NCBI GenBank assembly: GCA_964438735.1 | Contig: CAYTLW010000178.1 | Coordinates: forward strand, 1 to 12,592 | Source: CAYTLW01 sp964438735 | GTDB taxonomy: Bacteria; Myxococcota_A; UBA9042 | Reading direction: 5' to 3' | DNA: 12,592 nt | Shown here: in pieces, positions 6,830 through 12,592 of the stretch | Layout of the letters: every line of letters starts with the position of its first letter | Position numbering within the stretch: the stretch's first letter is position 1 | Notes under the pieces: model-generated | Database searches by the model: none | The model's input: the letters and a program-made list of their open reading frames with translations, nothing else | Told to the model about the DNA's origin: nothing | Program-made: the position numbers and the translations under genes

Positions 6830-9478
6830 CTACTTGAAGTAGTCGATCACCAGGTGCGGCCGCAGGCTGGCCCCGGCACCGCCCGCCTCGCGGCTGTGCA
6901 TGCGCGGCTCCCTGCCCTTCTTGGACTCATTCTGCGCGCGCAGCAAGATGCCGAAGTTCTTGGCTGGCTGGTCGACCCACGCCTGGGCCAGGGCGGTGAT
7001 GTCGAACTCCTTCCAGCCACTACTGGCGGCCTTCCACAACGCCGTCGCCGCCGGCGTCTTGGCCGCGTCGAAGTCATTCAGGGCGAGGTATTTGGCCTGC
7101 CAATACTTGTTCAGCCCGGCCACGCCGGACGTCTTCGAAGTGACCTTCTTCTCATCCCACGCGCGCAGCACGCGGTGCAGGTCGATCTGGCGGTCGATGG
7201 CCTTCTCGCCCCCGCCGCCTGCGTTATGCCAGTAGGTCACGTAGATGCGCATGCGCGCCAGCGCCACCTTGGCGCCCTTGGGCAGCTTGCTCAGGTCGAA
7301 GCGAATCAACGAGCGCTTCATGGGGTAGTTGCCCGACACGGCCAGGATCAGCAGGCCCTGACTGCCGTAGTTGGCGTTGTCTTTCTCGAGCCACGCATCG
7401 GCCACATCGGGCGCCTTGACGCTCACCTTGGTGGCGCCGATGCAGGTGCCCTTCTTGCACGTGGCGCCGCCACCGCAGGGGGTGCCATCGGCCAGCACCG
7501 CGTACAGGCATTTGCCGCTGTTGCCGTCACAGGTGTCCTTGGTGCACGCGTTGCCATCGTCGCAGGCCTTTCCGTCAGCGGCGACGCAGGAGCCGGAGCT
7601 GCATTTGCCCTGGCCAGCGCAGGGCCCGACGGCCTTGCAGAGCGCGCCGTTCGGCAATGGGCTGAGCTGGCAGCCACCTGTGGCCGGCACGCAGGCGTTC
7701 TTCAGGCAGCCCGTGTCCTTGTCCTTGCCGCAAACGACCGCTGTGCCGGCGTCGAGCTTGCAACTGTTGGCCACGCACGACCATTTGCCCAGGCAGAGAT
7801 TGCCTCCGCCCTTGCCGGCGCAGTCGGCGTTGGTCTTGCACTCGCACAAGGACTTGCCGGGTTTACACTGGCCCTTACTGCACAGGTCGCCGGCGGTGCA
7901 GGGGTCACCATCGTCGCAGGCGACGCCGTCTGCGACGGGCTGCGGCGCGCATTTGCCGGTGGCGGGCACACAGGCGTTCTTCTGGCAGGAGAGCTTCACC
8001 GCCAGACACGTCACCACGCTGGCCGGATCGATGACGCACTTATTCGTCGCGGCGTTGCAGATCAGCTTGCCATTGCAGGGGTTGCCATCGTCCTTGGCAG
8101 CGCAATCTGCGCTCACCTTGCACTCGCAGGCGCTGACCCCCGGTTTGCATACGCCGCCCTGGCAGGCGTCGTTGGCGGTGCAGCTGTCGCCATCATCACA
8201 GGGCGTGCCGGTGCTCACCGCGGCCATGAAGCACTTGCCTGTCGGCCCGTTGCAGACATTCTTGGCGCAGGCGCTGTCGTTGCTGGCGTCGCAGACCACG
8301 GCGCTGCCAGGCTGCAACTTGCAGGCCCAGGGCAGCTTGGCCTTGTCGCAGTACAACGTGCCGGGGCAGAGGTCGCCGGTCAGGCAATCTGCATCGCTCT
8401 TGCAGGCGCAAGCGCTCTGTCCACCGCTGCAGACGCCGTTGCCGCACAGCTCACCGATGGTGCAGGCGTCGCCATCATCACAGGGCCCGCCGGTGGTTGG
8501 GGCATTCTGGCAGCCCTTGGCGCCGCAGAAATCCGTGGTGCAGATGTTGTCATCTTCGCAAGGCAGGTCGTCGGTCTTGCCGTCGCAGTCATTGTCCACC
8601 CCGTCGCAGACCTCGACGGCGGGGGTCTTGGCGTCACAGGCGGTCAGGCCGATATCGGTGCAGGTACGGGTGCCGACGCAGCTCTTGGGCGGCCCCCCTC
8701 CGGGCGGGGCCAGCGTGGACTTGCAGCTGGTCGACAGCGCCTGCTTGGCGGCATGTTTGGAGCAGTTGCATTCGCCAGGTTTGCCGCCCACATCGTCGGG
8801 CATGCATTGCTTGATGCTGGTCCCTTCCACGGTCTTGACGGACTGACAGCCGAACGCCTCGGGACAATCCGCGTCGGCGTTGCAGGGCGTGCCACAGAAG
8901 GCGCCCAGGTCGCCGCGATCGACGCAGGCGTGGCCGATGTACAGCCAGGTGGCGCCGGCCTTGGGCACATCCTCGACCTGCCCACAGCTGCTCGAAGAGG
9001 CGCAGGGTTCGCACAAATGGGGCCAGGGCGGCACACAGCGGCCGCCGGCGGGACCGCCGAGATCGGTGCGGCAGGTCCAACCATCGGGACAGCCTTCGTC
9101 GTCGGTACAGGTGTCGCTGCAGCGCATGCCATCGGGCGTGAAGATACAGGGGCCGGGTTTGCAGTCAGAGGACTTGGCGCACACGCAGCCGGCGCCGCCG
9201 GGACAGGGGCCGGTGGCGATGTCGGCGACGACGTCCACCTTCGAGCCGGCGTCAGGGGCCTGCGCCACGTCCTTTGCGGACATGACGTCGTGCGACGAGG
9301 TGTCGACGACCGGCGACGAAACGTCCTCGGCGGCCTTGGCATCGGCGTCATTGCCAAATGCGGCCGATACATCGCCGCCAGTGAAGGTTTGCAGGCCCGT
9401 TTGCTGGGTATTGGCGGGATCGCTGCAGGCGACGATGGGCAACCAGGCCAACAGCAGGGCGACAACCGGCAGGCGCAT
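6830..9478 (-). CDS. Large cysteine-rich repeat lipoprotein with MopE-like motif and DNRLRE-type C-terminal domain
   Basis: This protein of 882 residues starts at ATG 9478, supported by GGAG about eight bases upstream and an immediate lipoprotein signal peptide (MRLPVVALLLAWLPIVAC, acylated Cys18). Starting at the upstream in-frame codon at 9523 would bury the signal. A linker rich in Asp, Val, Ala and Ser (residues 19-90) leads to Cys-rich modules. EVCDGVDNDCDGKTDD (about 289-304) matches the MopE-type putative metal-binding motif. Next come three units of 94 residues beginning at CDDGDACT (333), CDDGDSCT (427) and CDDGDPCT (521), and a shorter CDDGNACT unit at 639. Residues 685-882 resemble the DNRLRE domain: SLIRFDLSKLP, LHRVLRAWDE, W-[KE]-FDITALAQAWVDQP and NFGILLRA. 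Such proteins are surface or secreted and disulfide-rich; binding to polymers or metals is only a guess. It lies 50 bases downstream of the IgGFc-type lipoprotein, probably in one transcript. Confidence 0.85.
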   Translation of the reverse strand: MRLPVVALLLAWLPIVACSDPANTQQTGLQTFTGGDVSAAFGNDADAKAAEDVSSPVVDTSSHDVMSAKDVAQAPDAGSKVDVVADIATGPCPGGAGCVCAKSSDCKPGPCIFTPDGMRCSDTCTDDEGCPDGWTCRTDLGGPAGGRCVPPWPHLCEPCASSSSCGQVEDVPKAGATWLYIGHACVDRGDLGAFCGTPCNADADCPEAFGCQSVKTVEGTSIKQCMPDDVGGKPGECNCSKHAAKQALSTSCKSTLAPPGGGPPKSCVGTRTCTDIGLTACDAKTPAVEVCDGVDNDCDGKTDDLPCEDDNICTTDFCGAKGCQNAPTTGGPCDDGDACTIGELCGNGVCSGGQSACACKSDADCLTGDLCPGTLYCDKAKLPWACKLQPGSAVVCDASNDSACAKNVCNGPTGKCFMAAVSTGTPCDDGDSCTANDACQGGVCKPGVSACECKVSADCAAKDDGNPCNGKLICNAATNKCVIDPASVVTCLAVKLSCQKNACVPATGKCAPQPVADGVACDDGDPCTAGDLCSKGQCKPGKSLCECKTNADCAGKGGGNLCLGKWSCVANSCKLDAGTAVVCGKDKDTGCLKNACVPATGGCQLSPLPNGALCKAVGPCAGQGKCSSGSCVAADGKACDDGNACTKDTCDGNSGKCLYAVLADGTPCGGGATCKKGTCIGATKVSVKAPDVADAWLEKDNANYGSQGLLILAVSGNYPMKRSLIRFDLSKLPKGAKVALARMRIYVTYWHNAGGGGEKAIDRQIDLHRVLRAWDEKKVTSKTSGVAGLNKYWQAKYLALNDFDAAKTPAATALWKAASSGWKEFDITALAQAWVDQPAKNFGILLRAQNESKKGREPRMHSREAGGAGASLRPHLVIDYFK
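7637..8482 (-). repeat. Three tandem 282-base coding repeats (94-residue Cys-rich units)
   Basis: The CDDGD codon block recurs at exactly 282-base spacing, with unit starts at 8482, 8200 and 7918 on the - strand. Around each start the + strand reads nearly the same (for example GTCGCCATCATCACAGGGC twice, and a close variant in the third). Each unit encodes CDDGDxCT, then CxCKxxADC, then VxC, then a CxKNxC-like element and TGKC or TGGC. The first two units are the most alike. The exact phase indicates duplication of a whole module. Confidence 0.7.
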
Positions 9479-9528
9479 GGTGGGACTCCAACAGGCAAGG
9501 AATGGAAGCCAGTGCACGCGCAAGTCTA

Positions 9529-11850
9529 CTAGAGTTTCGCTCCCGCCGCGTAGCCATACGACACCGCGTAGTCGTAGCCGTACACCCAGACACCCACCGG
9601 CTTGTCCGCCTGCACCTTGTGCGAACCCTTGCTGATGGCCAGTCGGGCCACGCTGTAGGTGGCTCCAGGAATCGGCGCGAACTGGCTCGCCGCTACGGGG
9701 TTGCCATCGAGCGTCACCTTGGCGCCAGTTGGGCCGACGATGGTGATGTAGTTGTCCTTGTACTTATCCGGCACCAGGAAGATGGTCGCGTCCAGGTACT
9801 GACTCGTGGCCATGTTCAGCAGCAGCGCGGGGTCGCCGATAGGCTGGCAGACCTTCTTGGCGTTGACCATCTGGCAGCGACCATCGAAACCATATTTCGC
9901 CTTGCAGTCTGCGTCGGTGCTGCAGGTGGGATGCTCCCAGATGGCGCTGACGTAGGAGCCGGCCATGTACTGGCCGACCAGCACCGGCGAAGACGCTTCG
10001 AGCACGAAGTCCTTGTCGGTCTGGAACTGGTGCCATTGCCCCTTGCTCAGCGTCGGCACGGTGATCCCGATGGCCGGCTTGATGGTCACGGTGGTGTTGT
10101 CCTCGCTGGCCAGCACACGCCAGGTATCCTTCTCGCCGCCGCGTCGCTTGAGATGCGCGCCCACGTAGGTCTTGCCCCAGCTCTTGACCGGGAACATCTG
10201 CTCTTCGAGATGGTCAGCGCAGCAGGACCACTGACACTCCTTATTCGTGGTGCAGTATTCGACCAACCCCTTGCTGCTGCCGGCGCAGACGGTCTTGTTA
10301 TCCTTCTGCCACTTGATGCAGTTGCCGCTATCCGGCGAGCGACTCGCCTCGGTACCGCCGAACACCGCCACGCGCTTGTCGGCGACGACCATGGAGCCGG
10401 TCAGGTCGGCATCGAAGGCGTCGGACTCGATGTTCAGCACCTCGCCATGCTCCAGGGTGAAGACCTTGCTCGCGCCCTTGGCGATGGACGGCACATCTTT
10501 GCCTGACAGGGTCTTCCAGGTCGGCTTGACGGTCACCTTCGTCTGGCCCGCCTCCACCGCCACCACCGTCAGGTAGCTGCGCAGGTAGTTGGTGATCTGC
10601 TGCGCCGCCATGATGTAGTACTGCTTGCCCAACGCCGTACGCGGTAGCAGCAAAGACGCGTCGTTGCTGAATACGCCCACATTGTCCAGCGGGTTGAACT
10701 GGTAGGCGATGATCGGCTGCGTGGCGAAGATGTTGTACACGCGCGTATTGATGTTGCTGCCTTCCTGGTTGCTATCCTTGGTCAACAAGCCCAGCTCCTG
10801 CGGCAGCTTGATGGTCAACAACGCCCCGCCGGCGACCTTGAACTTCTTCTCCGTCGCCGGCGTGGTGGCCAGCGAACGCACCGTCACCTCGGCCTCGCTG
10901 CCGCTGGTATTGGTGATGACGACCGCGAACTGCATGTTCTGGGCGTCCTTGTCGCCTTCCTTGGCGTTGTCCAGGTCGACCGCCCAGTAGTCGCAGCCGA
11001 CGTGGGTATTGGTCTTGAAATCACTGGAGCACTGGTCGATGCACAAGCCGCCCAGGCAGCTCTTGCCCTTGGCGCCGCAGTCCAGTTCGCTGGCCCAGGA
11101 GGCGCCGTCGTTGGCGCAGGTCTTGGCCAGGTTGCCGACACATACCTTGGCGCCGGGCGAACAGATGGTGCATTTGCCCTGGGTGCAGATCTGGTCGCCG
11201 GTGCACTTGCTGGCTTCTTTGGCGTCGCTGCCGTCGCTGTTGCACTTCAACACCGCGATGGAGTGACCGCCGGGAACCGGCTTGTCGCAGAAGAGCTCAC
11301 CTGGATGACACTTTTTGCAGGCGTCGACCACGCAGGCGGGCAGGTTGTCGGGGCAGACCTGGGTATCCCACGCATCCCCGGAGGTGATGCAGGTCTCGAT
11401 GAAGCCATCCTTGCAGCGCTTGCTGCCCGGCTTGCACTGGACCTTCACGCAGGCGCCGTCCTGGCAGTTCTTGGTCGTGGCGAAGCAATGTCCGTCCAGC
11501 AGGCATTGCACGCAGAGCTGCTTGGCGGGGTCGCAGTAGGGTTTGGCGCCATCGGCGGCCTTGCAGATCTCGTGGCTGCCGCAGCCAGTGGCGTCGACGG
11601 CGGGTCCGGCGTCGAGCACGCCCACGTCGCCAACCACATCGCTGGCCACCACGGCGCCGTCTTCGGGCGAGGTGCTGGAGTCCGTCACGTCGCTCACGGG
11701 CACGAAAGAGCTGTCCTGCGGCAAGGTCAGGTCCGAGCCGGCCTTGTCATCGGAACAAGCCAGCCCGACCACCACGCAGACCAGGAGGCAGACAAGACGT
11801 CTCGTCGCTGGCGCAGTCCTCCACGAGATTCCACCTGGTGCCCCACCCAT
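9529..11850 (-). CDS. IgGFc-binding-type surface lipoprotein with Cys-rich N-terminal region
   Basis: This 773-residue protein starts at ATG 11850, five bases after GGGGAGG. Residues 1-32 form a lipoprotein-type signal: Arg17-Arg18, then a hydrophobic run ending GLAC at Cys32, with Gly at the -3 lipobox position, which is less usual. An Asp/Val/Ser/Pro-rich linker (33-88) follows. A Cys-rich region (90-286) has several CxxGxxxC and CxDGxxxxxC modules. From about residue 286 the protein resembles the bacterial IgGFc-binding N-terminal domain: GCDYWAVDLDN, FAVVITNTSGSEAEVTV, QPIIAYQFNPL, NDASLLLPRTALGKQYYIMA and the ending PVGVWVYGYDYAVSYGYAAG. The name comes from similarity to human FCGBP; in bacteria this is taken as an adhesive or surface-binding module, not proven antibody binding. 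Two extra Cys-rich inserts (about 511-544 and 643-668) interrupt it. It is the probable first gene of the two-lipoprotein unit. Confidence 0.82.
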   Translation of the reverse strand: MGGAPGGISWRTAPATRRLVCLLVCVVVGLACSDDKAGSDLTLPQDSSFVPVSDVTDSSTSPEDGAVVASDVVGDVGVLDAGPAVDATGCGSHEICKAADGAKPYCDPAKQLCVQCLLDGHCFATTKNCQDGACVKVQCKPGSKRCKDGFIETCITSGDAWDTQVCPDNLPACVVDACKKCHPGELFCDKPVPGGHSIAVLKCNSDGSDAKEASKCTGDQICTQGKCTICSPGAKVCVGNLAKTCANDGASWASELDCGAKGKSCLGGLCIDQCSSDFKTNTHVGCDYWAVDLDNAKEGDKDAQNMQFAVVITNTSGSEAEVTVRSLATTPATEKKFKVAGGALLTIKLPQELGLLTKDSNQEGSNINTRVYNIFATQPIIAYQFNPLDNVGVFSNDASLLLPRTALGKQYYIMAAQQITNYLRSYLTVVAVEAGQTKVTVKPTWKTLSGKDVPSIAKGASKVFTLEHGEVLNIESDAFDADLTGSMVVADKRVAVFGGTEASRSPDSGNCIKWQKDNKTVCAGSSKGLVEYCTTNKECQWSCCADHLEEQMFPVKSWGKTYVGAHLKRRGGEKDTWRVLASEDNTTVTIKPAIGITVPTLSKGQWHQFQTDKDFVLEASSPVLVGQYMAGSYVSAIWEHPTCSTDADCKAKYGFDGRCQMVNAKKVCQPIGDPALLLNMATSQYLDATIFLVPDKYKDNYITIVGPTGAKVTLDGNPVAASQFAPIPGATYSVARLAISKGSHKVQADKPVGVWVYGYDYAVSYGYAAGAKL

Positions 11851-11962
11851 CGTCGCCTCCCCACGGTCGTTCGGCCGCAGGGTAGCACCTCAGGGCCCGT
11901 CGCACCCACGGTGCCGTCGGAACCGCGTGCAAACTACGAGGCTCGGCGAGCGCAGCCGCGAC

Positions 11963-12592
11963 TCAACACTTGCCGGGCATGATGGTGAACTTGAACACCG
12001 GCCCACGGCCCGTGGTCGGGCAGATGGGATAGAGCAGCGCAGGCTGCGGCAGGAAGCCGCAGTTGACACCCTTGGGCAGCTTGCCCAACTCCATGAACTG
12101 CGGCTCACTGGTACCGGGCAGCGAGCCCTCGTAGGTGACCACACCCTTCTTGGCGACCTCGGGCATGTCCTTGCCGGCCAGCTTGACCAGGCTCTGCACA
12201 CCGTCGATGGTGTCCTTGACGGCCTTGGCGGCCTTCCACACATCCTTGCCCTTGAGATCCTTGAAGCTGGGGATGCCGCCCACGGCCAGCTTGATGCCAC
12301 TCATGAGCGCGCCGGTGACCAGCGGTGTGACCAGGATCGCCGTACAGCCACCGTCCGAGTCGAAGCCCGTGCCCATCACGCCCAACTGCGAGCCATCGAG
12401 GATGACGGTCGCCGAGCCCGACATCAGGCCGATGACGTTGGGGCCCTTGGCGTTGGGCGGGAAGGCCTTGTCGATGATGTCCGCCAGCAGCAGCGTCGCC
12501 GCCATCTGGCCCACCTGCCAGGCGGTCTCCTTGAGCAGACCTGTGTAGCTGGGGATGGAGTCCAGGATGTAGTTGATGGCCAGCGTCACCGA
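11963..12592 (-). CDS. Unidentified protein, C-terminal part (5' partial)
   Basis: The frame is open to the right edge and stops at TGA 11963-11965; 210 residues are visible and the start is outside the window or, less likely, at GTG 12589. I do not recognise the family. A Gly-rich segment (GPNVIGLMSGSATVILDGSQ, then LGVMGTGFDSDGGC) is loosely like the repeated SGSATVxxxG turns of PAAR or PAAR-like spike proteins, but this is weak. It is followed by a mildly hydrophobic stretch (TAILVTPLVTGALMSGIKLA), a Lys-rich helical part (FKDLKGKDVWKAAKAVKDTI) and a C-terminus ending PGKC. It is in the same orientation as the two lipoprotein genes and ends 112 bases before the next start, so co-transcription is possible but not shown. 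Confidence 0.7.
   Translation of the reverse strand, partial: SVTLAINYILDSIPSYTGLLKETAWQVGQMAATLLLADIIDKAFPPNAKGPNVIGLMSGSATVILDGSQLGVMGTGFDSDGGCTAILVTPLVTGALMSGIKLAVGGIPSFKDLKGKDVWKAAKAVKDTIDGVQSLVKLAGKDMPEVAKKGVVTYEGSLPGTSEPQFMELGKLPKGVNCGFLPQPALLYPICPTTGRGPVFKFTIMPGKC

Noticed and set aside
6854..9532. An open frame of 892 codons on the + strand opposite the Cys-rich lipoprotein gene
   Set aside because: It mirrors the GC-rich codon pattern of the real gene, gives an Ala/Gly/Val-rich protein with no motifs, and the opposite strand has a signal peptide, repeats and a recognisable domain.
11902..11914. Short hairpin GCACC-CAC-GGTGC between the partial gene and the IgGFc-type lipoprotein gene
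   Set aside because: Only five base pairs with no T-run; too weak to call a terminator or operator.
9502..11982. Two long + strand open frames (9502-10506 and 11002-11982) opposite the IgGFc-type lipoprotein
   Set aside because: No ribosome binding site or domain is visible, and the composition is that expected of the antisense strand of a GC-rich gene.

Overview
This is a GC-rich window from a Gram-negative bacterium, most likely a Myxococcota-type (former Deltaproteobacteria) genome. That assignment is inferred from a TonB/ExbB/ExbD energy-transduction operon plus two large cysteine-rich lipoproteins with Asp/Val/Ala/Ser-rich linkers, one with a MopE-like motif and a DNRLRE-type C-terminus and the other with an IgGFc-binding-type domain. 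This style is common in Myxococcota and Bradymonadales. I see no rRNA, tRNA, CRISPR array or insertion sequence.

Region 1 (1-2829, + strand) is a compact operon: the 3' end of a TtpC-like MotA/TolQ/ExbB protein, a second ExbB-family protein, ExbD, TonB and a periplasmic TPR protein. The order matches the TonB2 (TtpC-ExbB2-ExbD2-TonB2-TPR) systems first described in Vibrio. The genes would use the proton gradient to power an outer-membrane transporter; none is encoded here.

Region 2 (2830-3620, + strand) is a disturbed stretch. It holds a SUI1/YciH (eIF1-like) gene whose last part does not follow the family and may be frameshifted. After it comes an isolated piece of a class III adenylate/guanylate cyclase domain that looks like a gene remnant.

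Region 3 (3621-6765, + strand) holds a divergent SecA-type ATPase, which lacks the usual zinc-binding tail and ends in a hydrophobic segment. A PPOX-family (pyridoxamine 5'-phosphate oxidase-like) FMN-binding protein with a strong ribosome binding site follows.

Region 4 (6830-12592, - strand) faces region 3. In transcription order it contains the 3' part of an unidentified gene (12592-11963), a large IgGFc-binding-type lipoprotein (11850-9529) and a large Cys-rich repeat lipoprotein with a DNRLRE-type C-terminus (9478-6830). The two lipoproteins are 50 bases apart and probably co-transcribed as a cell-surface pair. A short GC-rich hairpin lies between the two convergent transcription units.

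The most unusual items are the tail-modified SecA paralogue, the SUI1/cyclase remnant zone beside it, and the paired repeat lipoproteins. No known defence or mobile system is recognisable.
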